NCBI GenBank assembly: GCA_902537415.1 | Contig: CACBBC010000007.1 | Span: forward strand, 1-64,000 | Source of the DNA: an uncultured Alphaproteobacteria bacterium | Lineage (GTDB): Bacteria > Pseudomonadota > Alphaproteobacteria > Rhodobacterales > Rhodobacteraceae | Direction: 5' to 3' | Length of the DNA: 64,000 nt | Shown here: in pieces, positions 34,732 through 44,353 of the stretch | How positions within the stretch are numbered: the stretch's first letter is position 1 | Layout: each line of letters starts with the position of its first letter | Notes under the pieces: model-generated | Told to the model about the DNA's origin: nothing | Databases searched by the model: none | Seen by the model: the letters and a program-made list of their open reading frames with translations, nothing else | Made by a program: the position numbers and the translations under genes

Positions 34732-37184
34732 CAGATGTTGTTTTCAGGAATTAATACATCACGCTTCCCAACATGGTTTGCAGGAGACACGAAACCTTTC
34801 TCTTCCAACGCTTCTACTATCTTTGCTGCTCGGTTATATCCAATGGATAATTTTCTTTGAATATATGATGTTGAGCACTTCCTATCTCTTCTCACGATTT
34901 CTAATGCGTTTTCAAGAAGATCTTCCTCATCGCTGTTACCATTCGTAGCTGATGGATCAAAAAAGCTATCGTTATTTTCAATATTTTTTGGGTTCAATAT
35001 TTCTTCTCGGTATTCAGGCACGCCCTGTTCCTTTAAATGAGATACAATTTCTTCAACCTCTGCATCGGCTACGAAAGGACCGTGAACGCGAGTAACTTTA
35101 CCCCCATTAGCCATATAAAGCATATCGCCCATTCCAAGGAGTTGTTCAGCGCCCATTTCTCCCAATATTGTTCTGCTATCTATTTTTGAGGTTACCTGGA
35201 AAGAAATTCTTGTGGGAAAGTTTGCCTTTATCGTTCCAGTAATAACATCTACCGAGGGCCTTTGAGTAGCCATAATAAGATGTATACCTGCCGCTCTTGC
35301 CATTTGTGCCAATCTCTGGATGCACCCTTCTATCTCTTTTCCTGCAACCATCATTAAGTCAGCCATTTCATCAACTATAATGACTATAAATGGTAATGCT
35401 TTGGGTTCTTCGCTCTGTTCTTCATAAAGCGGTTCACCTGTATTTTGATCAAATCCCACTTGAACAGTTCTTGAAAAAGTTTCTCCGTTCTTGATTGCTT
35501 CGCTCACCTTCGAGTTAAAGCTTTCTATATTTCGAACACCCATCCGTGACATCTTTTTATATCTATCTTCCATTTCTAATACTGCCCACTTCAGAGCTAC
35601 AACCGCTTTCTTGGGGTCAGTGACCACCGGACTAAGCAGATGAGGTATGCCATCATAAACAGATAATTCTAACATTTTAGGATCAATCATTATCAGTCTA
35701 CATTGATCTGGAGCAAGCCTGTACAATAGGGATAGGATCATTGTATTGATCCCAACTGATTTTCCTGACCCAGTTGTTCCTGCTATCAAGAGATGGGGCA
35801 TTTTTGCAAGATTTGCTATCACAGGCTCTCCACCTATATCTTTACCCAAGGCCAGTGGTAATTGAAAACGGCAGTCCTCATAAATTTTTGATGATAAAAG
35901 CTCTTTTAAAAAAACTTTTTCTCTGCTTGAATTTGGTAATTCAATTCCTATCACGGATCGGCCTGGTATTGTTGAGACTCTGGTTGCCAAAGCAGACATT
36001 GACCTCGCTATATCTTCAGATAATGAAATTACTCGGCTAGCTTTCAAACCCGCAGCTGGCTCTAGCTCGTATAGAGTTACTACAGGACCGGGCTTGACAG
36101 AAATAATATTCCCTCTTACGCCATAATCCTCTAATACCGCTTCAAGCATTTTGGCATTTTCATTTAATGAAACAGAGCTCACAGAGCTTATTGATTGATA
36201 TGTGTAATCACTAAGCAGAGCTAGAGGGGGATAACGGTATTTTTCTTTATTTTGAGTTAAATCTAGTGATGGCTGCGCTTCGGAAGTAGCTCTGCTACTA
36301 CTCTTAATTTTTTTAGATCTTGTTTTTATCCTTCCATTACCAAAAATACTAATAGGAGGCCTACTATAAATTCCATTTAAAAGATCTTTTTCATTTTCCG
36401 TAGAAGCAGAAAAATCGTTATTTGTATCTTGATAGTCGTTATTTTTTATTACAGGGTCGTGTAGCTTTATGGAGGCATTCTTATGGTCATCTGCCTCTAA
36501 ACTCTTCTTTCCCAATTGAAATATGGTTTTAAAGAGAATTTTAAGAACTTTAAATGATCCCACAAAAAAGATCTTTAAATGTTGAACTCTATTTCTTGTC
36601 AAAGAGTAAATCTCATGCTTTTTGAAACCAGCAACAAGAAAAAACAAAAAAATAGAAAAGGCTAGACAGATTATTGCAATCAATTGAAGCCATTGATTTA
36701 TTTCGATGGGTTGATAAATTAGTATTCTCTTTAAAAATGTATCACCAAATATTCCACCTAGACCATACTCAAAAGACCAGTAGTTTGGGGGACTATTTGT
36801 TGATAAAAATACTGAGAAAAAGCCAATAAACAAAGGTAGCAATATTATTCTTTTGAGAAGATAAATTGGACCGTTATTAAAGAGAAATCTACTCGACCAA
36901 GCAAATAGGAATATCGGTAATGTAAGCATAGTAACTCCAATCGCTACATGAAGAGAGTCTGCTAAATAGGAGCCAAATTTACCAAATACATTTGCAATTT
37001 CTCCGTCGTTGGCATTTCGGAAACTAGGATCATTTTTGGAGTAAGTGATAACAGATAGCAATATAAAGACTGATGAAAAAAATAGTAAAATTCCAAGAGT
37101 TTTTACAAAAATGAATAGTAAAAACTTTTTTGAATACTCTCTTACAGCTGAGTCTGGATAGTCAACTTTTTCTAAAAAAGACAT
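34731..37184 (-). CDS. ftsK: DNA translocase FtsK
   Basis: Septum-located motor that pumps chromosomal DNA and promotes dimer resolution at dif. The 817 residues contain about four N-terminal membrane helices (30-190), a charged low-complexity linker (about 235-310), and the RecA-like motor. The motor has Walker A LIAGTTGSGKSVGINT, Walker B FIVIIVDEMADLMM, and ATQRPSVDVITGTIKANFP. A C-terminal gamma winged helix follows (SYIQRKLSIGYNRAAKIVEALEEKG). The linker is short compared with gammaproteobacterial FtsK. A promoter lies upstream, and lolA follows with a one-base overlap. Confidence 0.96.
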   Translation of the reverse strand: MSFLEKVDYPDSAVREYSKKFLLFIFVKTLGILLFFSSVFILLSVITYSKNDPSFRNANDGEIANVFGKFGSYLADSLHVAIGVTMLTLPIFLFAWSSRFLFNNGPIYLLKRIILLPLFIGFFSVFLSTNSPPNYWSFEYGLGGIFGDTFLKRILIYQPIEINQWLQLIAIICLAFSIFLFFLVAGFKKHEIYSLTRNRVQHLKIFFVGSFKVLKILFKTIFQLGKKSLEADDHKNASIKLHDPVIKNNDYQDTNNDFSASTENEKDLLNGIYSRPPISIFGNGRIKTRSKKIKSSSRATSEAQPSLDLTQNKEKYRYPPLALLSDYTYQSISSVSSVSLNENAKMLEAVLEDYGVRGNIISVKPGPVVTLYELEPAAGLKASRVISLSEDIARSMSALATRVSTIPGRSVIGIELPNSSREKVFLKELLSSKIYEDCRFQLPLALGKDIGGEPVIANLAKMPHLLIAGTTGSGKSVGINTMILSLLYRLAPDQCRLIMIDPKMLELSVYDGIPHLLSPVVTDPKKAVVALKWAVLEMEDRYKKMSRMGVRNIESFNSKVSEAIKNGETFSRTVQVGFDQNTGEPLYEEQSEEPKALPFIVIIVDEMADLMMVAGKEIEGCIQRLAQMARAAGIHLIMATQRPSVDVITGTIKANFPTRISFQVTSKIDSRTILGEMGAEQLLGMGDMLYMANGGKVTRVHGPFVADAEVEEIVSHLKEQGVPEYREEILNPKNIENNDSFFDPSATNGNSDEEDLLENALEIVRRDRKCSTSYIQRKLSIGYNRAAKIVEALEEKGFVSPANHVGKRDVLIPENNI

Positions 37185-37232
37185 TTTTTCTGCTCGTTTA
37201 TTCTTGGTTATTTCAAGATATATTTTTTGTAT

Positions 37233-37261
37233 ATAATACTTTTTTTTGTCATCTAGGTAAA
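37233..37261 (-). promoter_or_regulatory. Possible sigma-70 promoter of ftsK-lolA
   Basis: On the minus strand TTTACC (complement of 37256-37261), a 17-base spacer and TATTAT (complement of 37233-37238) sit about 50 bases upstream of the ftsK ATG, inside the 96-base gap after the amidase gene. Match by eye only. Confidence 0.4.
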
Positions 37262-37280
37262 GATTAGACTTTTTATTTGA

Positions 37281-38612
37281 TTATTTTATTTTCTCGATAG
37301 CCAATCCGATATTCATTAGATCAAATTCATTGTTAGGACTTCCCATAAGCATTAAACCAGAAAAATCTGTATCAGTTGGCAATGTTAAAGCACATAAATT
37401 TAATGAGTTTGCCATTCTAGTATTTCTCAAAGCTAATAAATTCCTTTCAGTAAAAAATTTATGATTATCTAATAATTGTGTAATGCTTGGGGGTTTTATG
37501 GGTGAAGTTGGTGCCAATATAGCGTCAAACCCAATGACTTTCTTCAGGAAACTCATCCTCAATTCAAATAATCTTTGTAGGGAATACACATAATCATGCG
37601 CTAAGATCTTTTTTCCACTACGAAATCTTTCCCGAATAGGGGCAAACATTTTTTCGGGGTTTTTTTCAATTTCCTGTTGCCACATTCCATAAGCCTCAGC
37701 CGGAAAAACAGTCTTGCTGATTTCAAATGCGCTATCAATCTCTGAGATGTTCTTATACTCTATATGGGCACCGCTTTTAATTATCTTTTCAATAGTGACA
37801 TTAAAGCTATCATTTATTTCACCATCTATACCTTCAAAAAACATATTTTTTATGATTAAAAACTTAAAATTTTCAGGCCTATATTTTCTTAGTTTTTGAG
37901 GCTTTCCATTAATCATTCCGTTAAAAAGCAAATTTGTGTCATCAACATTTCTGCAAATGGGCCCCAGAGTATCAAAGCTAGGACAAAGTTTCAAAACACC
38001 AGTTAAATCAATTAGATTATGGGTTGTTTTCAATCCTACTAAATTATTCCAGGCTGCAGGAATTCTTACAGACCCCCCAGTATCCGAACCAATTGACGCA
38101 AAACAATAATTTCTAGAAACAGATACTGCTGACCCCGATGAAGATCCTCCAGAAACAAGTTCCTCATTAAATGGGTTAGTGGGGGTCGCGGTAATGGGAT
38201 TTAGACCAAGGCCTGAAAAAGCAAGCTCAGTCATATGAGTCTTACCCAAAATGATTGCTCCCTGGTATTGTAAATTATCTACAAAAGTAGCGTTAGCCCT
38301 CGCTTTTTCTTTATTAGTCAGAGACGATCCGCCGCCTGTAAGTTTTCCTTTTATATCGGCTAAGTCCTTTACTGATATTGGAATTCCGTCAAGAGTCCCT
38401 CTTCTTAACCCGATTTTAGCTCTTTTTTTTGACTCTTTAGCTGAGGCTAGAGCAGATTTTTTATAGACTTCAGTAAATATCTCTTCTGACCTAGGGTCAC
38501 TTGATATTTTTTGCAAATAAAAACGAGTGAGTTCCTCCGGGCATATCTGCCCGTTCCCAATTAATTTGCTGACATCGTTAATTTTTTTATTCTTTAAATT
38601 CTCAAAGTCCAT
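37281..38612 (-). CDS. Amidase signature family amidohydrolase
   Basis: A Ser-cisSer-Lys amidase of 443 residues. The lysine is Lys82 in PISVKDLADIKGK, the glycine/serine loop GGSSSGSA is at 155-162, and the nucleophile is Ser181 in GSDTGGSVRIP. It resembles GatA-like and catabolic amidases, but no gatB or gatC gene is present, so a free-standing catabolic amidase is more likely than the tRNA amidotransferase subunit. It is upstream of ftsK with its own gap and divergent from the ubiH-type gene. Confidence 0.88.
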   Translation of the reverse strand: MDFENLKNKKINDVSKLIGNGQICPEELTRFYLQKISSDPRSEEIFTEVYKKSALASAKESKKRAKIGLRRGTLDGIPISVKDLADIKGKLTGGGSSLTNKEKARANATFVDNLQYQGAIILGKTHMTELAFSGLGLNPITATPTNPFNEELVSGGSSSGSAVSVSRNYCFASIGSDTGGSVRIPAAWNNLVGLKTTHNLIDLTGVLKLCPSFDTLGPICRNVDDTNLLFNGMINGKPQKLRKYRPENFKFLIIKNMFFEGIDGEINDSFNVTIEKIIKSGAHIEYKNISEIDSAFEISKTVFPAEAYGMWQQEIEKNPEKMFAPIRERFRSGKKILAHDYVYSLQRLFELRMSFLKKVIGFDAILAPTSPIKPPSITQLLDNHKFFTERNLLALRNTRMANSLNLCALTLPTDTDFSGLMLMGSPNNEFDLMNIGLAIEKIK

Positions 38613-38698
38613 TTTTTTGTCGGTTGGTTTTATTTACTTTTTGATATAATAAACTAGTTAAATTGTTTACTAAATATATTATTTTCTGAATCAAACTG

Positions 38699-39934
38699 GT
38701 GACTGATCTGCTTATGAAAATTTCAAAAAAAAGACAAATTGTTATAGCAGGTGCGGGTTTAATCGGAAGTACAACGGCGATAGCGCTTGCATCAAAGGGA
38801 TTGGATGTAACAATTGTTGATGGAACTTCAGAGGAGGATCGAATAAGGAGAAATAAGGGACGAACCTATGCTCTATCAAGAACCTCAAAGAATTTATTAA
38901 TTAATCTTGGTCTGTGGGACCCAAAAAGATTAAAGGTAAGTCCCATAGAAAATATCATGCTTTCAACAAGAAAGAATTCTGGTGACACGAAACGGCATTT
39001 GGTGGAGTTTAATAAAGAACCCCAAGAGGTTGGCCCTTCGAGCTACATGATAGAAGACTTTTACTTGAGAAAAGTGCTTGATTCAGAGATTAATAGAAAT
39101 ACAAAAATTCAATTGATCAATTCCACAGAAGTAATTGAGGATCAGACAAATAGTTTCGAAACTAAAATCATGCTATCTGACAAATCGTTGATTAGCACTG
39201 AAATATTTATTATCAGTGATGGTCGAGAGTCGGGCTTTGCGAAACGCCTAAATAAAACTTTTTTCAAAAAAAATTATAACCAATTAGCGATAGTTGGGAA
39301 CCTGTCCCATGAAAATAAACATAATTTTGTTGCCCATCAATTATTTTTGTCAGGTGGCCCATTAGCTATACTTCCTCTCAAAGGGAAACGGGCAACTTTT
39401 GTTTGGAGTCTGCCAATAGAACTTGCAGATAAAATAAGCAAATCTAATAATGAAACATTTATAAACCATTTAAAGGATAACATTGGAGATATTCTAACGA
39501 ACCTTGAATTGATAGGTGAAAAAAAAATATTTCCGCTTTATCTAAGGTTTCTGAGAGACACTATTGATAATAGAAAAGTTTTTATTGGAGACTCAGCTCA
39601 AGCAGTTCACCCACTCGCTGGACAGGGTCTGAATCTAGGTTTAAGAGATGTTGCCTCTTTGGTTGATATCCTTTTGAAAGGTAAAAAATTAGGTCTAGAT
39701 CTTGGTAGCAATGATCTTTTAAAACAATATGAATCATGGAGATCATTCGATAGGATATCTCTAGCAACCTATACGGATTTTATAAACACACTTTTCTCGA
39801 ATGACAATTTTTATCTTAAAACTCTAAGAGAACTTGGTATGAGCGCTGTTGATAAATCTGATCTGTTAAAGAGTTTTTTTGTAAAGGAGGCAGCAGGTGA
39901 GTATGGAAATCTTCCTGCGCTTCTAAAACAATAA
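38699..39934 (+). CDS. UbiH/UbiF/Coq6-type FAD-dependent hydroxylase
   Basis: A flavin monooxygenase that probably hydroxylates the aromatic ring during ubiquinone synthesis. The 411 residues have the FAD dinucleotide motif VIAGAGLIGSTTAIALASKG (split at about 16-35), a DG-containing middle segment (IISDGRESGFAKR), and the family signature FIGDSAQAVHPLAGQGLNLGL. The start is GTG at 38699; an ATG at 38714 fits homologue length equally well. It converges on regA with a five-base gap. Which ring position it hydroxylates cannot be told. Confidence 0.9.
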   Translation: MTDLLMKISKKRQIVIAGAGLIGSTTAIALASKGLDVTIVDGTSEEDRIRRNKGRTYALSRTSKNLLINLGLWDPKRLKVSPIENIMLSTRKNSGDTKRHLVEFNKEPQEVGPSSYMIEDFYLRKVLDSEINRNTKIQLINSTEVIEDQTNSFETKIMLSDKSLISTEIFIISDGRESGFAKRLNKTFFKKNYNQLAIVGNLSHENKHNFVAHQLFLSGGPLAILPLKGKRATFVWSLPIELADKISKSNNETFINHLKDNIGDILTNLELIGEKKIFPLYLRFLRDTIDNRKVFIGDSAQAVHPLAGQGLNLGLRDVASLVDILLKGKKLGLDLGSNDLLKQYESWRSFDRISLATYTDFINTLFSNDNFYLKTLRELGMSAVDKSDLLKSFFVKEAAGEYGNLPALLKQ

Positions 39935-39939
39935 AGGTA

Positions 39940-40494
39940 CTATCTAGGACTTCTTTTTGCAAGAATTCTTTGTAGTGTTCGTCTATGCATGTTCAATCTC
40001 CTAGCAGTCTCAGAGACATTTCTATTGCACAATTCAAATATCCTTTGAATATGCTCCCACTTTACTCTATCTGCTGACATCGGGTTGACTGGAGGAGGAG
40101 GTTTACTCTGGTCACTAAAAACAAGAGCGTTCAAAATATCATTTGCGTCTGCTGGCTTTGACAGGTAATCAATTGCACCTATTTTGACAGCAGCAACTGC
40201 TGTGGCAATTGCACCATAGCCGGTAAGTACTACGATTTTCGATTTTGGGTTTATGTTTCTTATACTTTCGACAGCATCTAATCCAGTTCCATCGCTTAGC
40301 CTAAGGTCAATTATCGCGTAGTTTGGACAGTCACTTTCTATAATTTTACTAAATTCTGCCATAGAACTGGCGGGAAAAACATTAAAACCTCGCTTTTCCA
40401 TTGCCACACTCAATCTTTTTAAGAACGGTTGATCGTCGTCCAAGATTAGTAGAGAATTATCCTCGTCGATTTTGTAGTTACTTTGATCCAACAT
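39940..40494 (-). CDS. regA: Redox response regulator RegA/PrrA/ActR
   Basis: Global transcription regulator responding to the redox state sensed by RegB; in related bacteria it controls respiration and related energy pathways. The 184 residues combine a full receiver (acidic Asp19-Asp20, phospho-acceptor Asp63, Thr91, Lys113) and a Fis-like helix-turn-helix (NRNVSETARRLNMHRRTLQRIL, split at 154-175), joined by the proline linker PPPPVNP typical of RegA. It is divergent from regB as in Rhodobacter, but no senC/prrC gene accompanies it. Confidence 0.95.
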   Translation of the reverse strand: MLDQSNYKIDEDNSLLILDDDQPFLKRLSVAMEKRGFNVFPASSMAEFSKIIESDCPNYAIIDLRLSDGTGLDAVESIRNINPKSKIVVLTGYGAIATAVAAVKIGAIDYLSKPADANDILNALVFSDQSKPPPPVNPMSADRVKWEHIQRIFELCNRNVSETARRLNMHRRTLQRILAKRSPR

Positions 40495-40593
40495 CTACGT
40501 ATGCCCCTCTTTGTGGATAATATGTTCCAAAATTACTCTCCGTCAAACATTTTCCTCAGTGTTACTATTAAGCATTTAATGAGACCAATTAAT

Positions 40594-40621
40594 TTTACAA
40601 GAATTTTAGAAAGAGTATGTT
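40594..40621 (+). promoter_or_regulatory. Possible promoter of regB in the regA-regB divergent region
   Basis: TTTACA (40594-40599), a 16-base spacer and TATGTT (40616-40621) lie 36 bases upstream of the regB ATG. The rest of the 163-base divergent region is AT-rich; a DnaA-box-like TGTGGATAA lies at 40512-40520. No clear RegA binding site was recognised. Confidence 0.35.
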
Positions 40622-40657
40622 AGATATTATTTAGTATTCAATACTTAAACTTTGAAA

Positions 40658-42067
40658 ATGATAAATTTAATTAAAAGGCAAATCTATTTAGATGCAAGTT
40701 GGATTAAGCCTAAAACTCTAGTAAATTTACGCTGGCTAGCGATAGTTGGACAAGGAATTGCAATAGCAGTTACTGATCTGGTACTAGGCCTAACCTTTAA
40801 TGTTGAAGCATGTCTCACAATAATTTTATTTTCTTGTATAGTTAATCTTACTTGTAGCATTTACTTCAGAACAGAAAAGCGATTATCAGCTTTGAAGACA
40901 TTTTTATTTCTCTCTTTTGATTTGACTCAAATTTCGTTACTACTTTATTTTTCCGGTGGAATAAGCAATCCCTTTTCAATGCTTATAATTGTACCAGCTA
41001 TTGTATCTGCATCTTCGCTACCAATAATCTATCTTATTGCTCTTGGTATAATGACATTTTTATGCATATTGCTATTGAGCTTAAAGAATTTTTCTATTCT
41101 TGACAGCTCAGGACATGTATTAATGCCTCCAGAGATTTTATTAGTTGGTTTCTCAGCTTCGTTAATAATTACCGTGACATTTCTAGGCAGTTATGTGAGA
41201 AGAATATTTTTGGATAATTCATATATGAATAAAGCCCTTCAGGCCGCTCAAGTTGCTTTAGAGAAAGAAAGAAAACTTACGGCCTTGACAGGTGTAGTTG
41301 CCGCTTTAGGCCACGAATTAGGTTCTCCGCTCGCAACGATTAAATTGGCCTCATCGGAGATTCTTAGTGAAATTGATAGCGACAGCCCCATTTATCAAGA
41401 TATAAAATTAATATACGAACAAATTGATAGATGTAAGACAATTATTTCGGATATGGGGTCACTTGGAAAAGATGATCAGTATGTAAAAATCATTGATTTT
41501 TTCACACTTCTTTTTGAAGCTAGCCAGCCTTATAAATCCTTTGATAAGCAAATAATTTTCCGACTTAACGGAGTAAGTCAAAGTCATGAGGGCATTTCAA
41601 TAAAAGAAAAAATGATACCTTTGGTTAGAAGAGAGCCTGAACTGATACATGGTATAAGAAATATTGTCCACAATGCACTGAAATTTTCTAAATCCCATGT
41701 GGATATAAATTTAATACTTAACTCTAGAAAAATAAATTTAGAGATAACCGATGACGGCAAAGGTTTTCCTAATGATATTACAAATATGATTGGAGAACCA
41801 TTTTTAAAGAAAAGTAATTTTTATTTAATGGAGATAAAAAATAGAACATCCGAAGAAGGAATGGGTCTTGGTTTATTCATAGCAAATATTTTATTGGAGA
41901 AAACAAATGGGCGGTTGAAATTCTCAAATATGAAACAAATCGAAGATGATGGTAAAAAACGAATAATAGGGGCAAAAGTTGAGATTTCTTGGGAAAGGTC
42001 ATCTATTGAAGTCTTGCAATGGGACACAAAAGCTAAAATGAAGGAGAACCCAAGAAATGTTAGCTGA
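40658..42067 (+). CDS. regB: Redox-sensing histidine kinase RegB/PrrB
   Basis: Membrane kinase that phosphorylates RegA according to quinone redox state and oxygen. It has about six N-terminal helices with the quinone-binding motif GGISNPF (near residue 103), then the H-box GHELGSPLATI with His219. Exactly 40 residues later is Cys259 in DRCKT, flanked by Arg and Lys, the spacing of the redox-active Cys265 relative to His225 in R. capsulatus RegB. The ATPase domain has GIRNIVHNALKFS, DDGKGFP and EGMGLGLFIA. ATG at 40658 assumed; TTG at 40652 also possible. It overlaps tsaE. Confidence 0.94.
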   Translation: MINLIKRQIYLDASWIKPKTLVNLRWLAIVGQGIAIAVTDLVLGLTFNVEACLTIILFSCIVNLTCSIYFRTEKRLSALKTFLFLSFDLTQISLLLYFSGGISNPFSMLIIVPAIVSASSLPIIYLIALGIMTFLCILLLSLKNFSILDSSGHVLMPPEILLVGFSASLIITVTFLGSYVRRIFLDNSYMNKALQAAQVALEKERKLTALTGVVAALGHELGSPLATIKLASSEILSEIDSDSPIYQDIKLIYEQIDRCKTIISDMGSLGKDDQYVKIIDFFTLLFEASQPYKSFDKQIIFRLNGVSQSHEGISIKEKMIPLVRREPELIHGIRNIVHNALKFSKSHVDINLILNSRKINLEITDDGKGFPNDITNMIGEPFLKKSNFYLMEIKNRTSEEGMGLGLFIANILLEKTNGRLKFSNMKQIEDDGKKRIIGAKVEISWERSSIEVLQWDTKAKMKENPRNVS

Positions 42068-42572
42068 GCCCTTTATTATGTTACATGCATTTGATTTGGA
42101 ACTCCTTGATTTAGGTGAGATAGCAAAAATTTTTGCAGAAAACACAGAAAATAGTGACTTGCTACTTCTTTCCGGCAAGGTTGGTGCTGGAAAGACAGAG
42201 TTTGCTAGACTATTTATTAAAGCGAACGCGAAAAAGGAAAATATAGATATTGAAGAAGTTTCGTCACCAACATTTTCGTTGATTCAAAGCTATGAATTTA
42301 GGTGTCGTAAAATTTCACACATTGACCTTTACAGGGTTAAAAGTGAGTTGGAGCTATTCGAGTTGGGGATTCCAGATGTATTTGATAGCCAGATTACTAT
42401 TTTGGAATGGCCAGAAATTTTAGAAAAAGAAAACCTTCCTCGGTATGTAAGCATAAAAATGCTGGAAACAAAAAAGCTTAACAAGTATAGAAACGTTGAG
42501 TTTGCATTTTTTGGAGATGGGTGGGATGATTTGGTTGGCGCTTTAATTGGCAGTAGATATTTTAATAAGTAA
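42057..42572 (+). CDS. tsaE: tRNA threonylcarbamoyladenosine biosynthesis ATPase TsaE
   Basis: Essential ATPase that works with TsaD and TsaB to make t6A37 in tRNAs decoding ANN codons. The 171 residues show Walker A SGKVGAGKTEFAR (39-51), the SSPTFSLIQSYEF segment, HIDLYRVKSELELFELG and ITILEWPEIL, all hallmark TsaE motifs. Its ATG lies within the end of regB (11-base overlap) with GGAG upstream. regB-tsaE is a familiar Rhodobacterales arrangement. Confidence 0.94.
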   Translation: MLAEPFIMLHAFDLELLDLGEIAKIFAENTENSDLLLLSGKVGAGKTEFARLFIKANAKKENIDIEEVSSPTFSLIQSYEFRCRKISHIDLYRVKSELELFELGIPDVFDSQITILEWPEILEKENLPRYVSIKMLETKKLNKYRNVEFAFFGDGWDDLVGALIGSRYFNK

Positions 42573-42592
42573 AATATTTAGAATAAGAAAAC

Positions 42593-44023
42593 ATGGATTT
42601 AATTTTTTATGACTTCGAGACAACTGGTAGAGATCCACATTGGGATCAAATTCTTCAGGTCGGAGCAATTAAAGTCTCCAAAGAGTTTAATGAGATAGAC
42701 GCATTTGAATATAGATGTAGATTAAAGCCAGGACTAATACCAAGCCCTTTCGCTCTCGCAGTAAATAACACCGATTACGCCAAACTAATTAAAACGGAAT
42801 GTTCGCACTACGAGATGCTTAGAAAGCTAGAAGAAAAGTTTATTAAATGGTCACCTTCTATATTTATAGGTTATAACAGCATAAATTTTGATGAGGAATT
42901 CTTAAGACACTCATTATTCAGGGCTCTTCTTGACCCATATTTGACAAGTAGAAATAATAACCAAAGGGCTGATTTACTAGAGCTATTACGAACCGTTGAT
43001 TTTTTTTTCCCGACTACTATCAATGTCCCTACTAATGAAAAAAAGAAGAAAACTTTTAAGCTAGATCAAATAGCGCCAGCAAATGCCATTAATCACCTTG
43101 CCCATGATGCGTTTGGTGATGTTATGGCTACAAAAAAATTGGCACAACTTATATCCAAAAGACAACCCAGTTTTTGGCGATCATTTTTAGAGGGCGCAAA
43201 TAAATCACGGGTGTACAATACCCTTTCAGAAGAGAAAATAGTATTTCTATGCCAAACATTCTACGGAAAGACAACGCCTATTTCAGGAACTTTTCTGTTT
43301 AGTCATCCTGTTTATAATTTCCCAGTCCTCTTTGATCTAAATTACGACCCTCAGGATTTAATTGAACTAAATTCAAAGGATTTAAGAGATATTTATATTT
43401 CTGGCCAAAAATTTCTTAAATTTGTAAATCCAAACAAAGGTCCAATATTGCTAAAAAAAAAGCAAGTTGAAGATAGTTGGTTTTTCAACTCAATAAATAT
43501 AAATCAATTCCAAAAAAGATCTGAGGTCTTAGAGAAGGCCTCATTTTTTAAACAAAATTTAGCGTCAATGCTTTTGGATATTGCAGAGGAGAATAAACAA
43601 GAAAAAGAATTAATCGGATCACAAGAAGATATTATGGCGGAGGAAACATTGTATATTGGTGGATTTCCGAGCCATAAGGACCAAAAACTGAAAGAACAGT
43701 TTAAGATTGAGAATTGGTCAAATAGATATAAATTATGCCAGGAATTTTCTGATAAACGTTTTTCTTATTTTGGTCTGAGGCTTATTTATGAGGAGTGCTC
43801 TCAAACATTACCATTAAATGTAAGAGACAAAATTGAGCGCTCGGTTGAAGATCAATTAACAAGTACTAACAAAGAAAAATGGAAAACTTGTGACGATTTT
43901 GACAAAGAGATTGAAATTATTGAAAACGACTCTAATACTAAGGTCAGTGAATTTGTTTTTGAACTCAACGATATCAGAAATTATTTTAAAGAGACTTATT
44001 ATCAAAAAAGGATAAAAAACTAG
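42593..44023 (+). CDS. sbcB: Exodeoxyribonuclease I-like DEDDh exonuclease
   Basis: A 3'-5' single-strand DNA exonuclease by homology to ExoI. Catalytic acids of the DEDDh exonuclease are clear: Asp7 and Glu9 in YDFETTG, Asp100 in NFDEEF, His171 and Asp176 in AHDAFGDVMAT. The 476-residue length and the C-terminal region with PSFWRSFLEGANKSRV resemble E. coli ExoI rather than a bare DnaQ domain. It lies between tsaE and trxA, where, from memory, other Rhodobacterales carry addB-addA. The symbol rests on family resemblance only. Confidence 0.85.
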   Translation: MDLIFYDFETTGRDPHWDQILQVGAIKVSKEFNEIDAFEYRCRLKPGLIPSPFALAVNNTDYAKLIKTECSHYEMLRKLEEKFIKWSPSIFIGYNSINFDEEFLRHSLFRALLDPYLTSRNNNQRADLLELLRTVDFFFPTTINVPTNEKKKKTFKLDQIAPANAINHLAHDAFGDVMATKKLAQLISKRQPSFWRSFLEGANKSRVYNTLSEEKIVFLCQTFYGKTTPISGTFLFSHPVYNFPVLFDLNYDPQDLIELNSKDLRDIYISGQKFLKFVNPNKGPILLKKKQVEDSWFFNSININQFQKRSEVLEKASFFKQNLASMLLDIAEENKQEKELIGSQEDIMAEETLYIGGFPSHKDQKLKEQFKIENWSNRYKLCQEFSDKRFSYFGLRLIYEECSQTLPLNVRDKIERSVEDQLTSTNKEKWKTCDDFDKEIEIIENDSNTKVSEFVFELNDIRNYFKETYYQKRIKN

Positions 44024-44032
44024 GAGTAAACC

Positions 44033-44353
44033 ATGGCAACATTTAACGTAACAGATGAGACTTTTGAAGAGCAAGTGATTAAGAGCTCGGTTCCTGTAGT
44101 AATCGATTTTTGGGCTGAGTGGTGCGGGCCATGTAAACAAATAGGACCAGCTTTGGAAGAGTTGTCTGAGGAATATGGAGAAAAAATTAAGATTGCAAAA
44201 ATCAATGTTGATGAAAACCCCAATAGTCCAAGCAAATTAGGTGTTAGAGGTATTCCAGCACTCTTCATATTTAAAAATGGAGAAATGATCTCATCTAAAA
44301 TTGGGGCGGCACCTAAGACAGATTTAAAAAACTGGATTGACGAAAGCACCTAG
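44033..44353 (+). CDS. trxA: Thioredoxin
   Basis: Cytoplasmic disulfide reductase, 106 residues. The active site is [14 protein letters not shown] with Cys31 and Cys34; [13 protein letters not shown] includes the conserved cis-proline. AGGAG precedes the ATG, nine bases after the exonuclease stop. Its last four bases overlap the convergent folC end. trxA beside folC is conserved in Rhodobacterales. Confidence 0.96.
   Translation: MATFNVTDETFEEQVIKSSVPVVIDFWAEWCGPCKQIGPALEELSEEYGEKIKIAKINVDENPNSPSKLGVRGIPALFIFKNGEMISSKIGAAPKTDLKNWIDEST

Noticed and set aside
40512-40520. Perfect DnaA box TGTGGATAA between regA and regB
   Set aside because: A single 9-base match is expected by chance about once in a region this size, more so in AT-rich DNA, and no cluster of boxes surrounds it.
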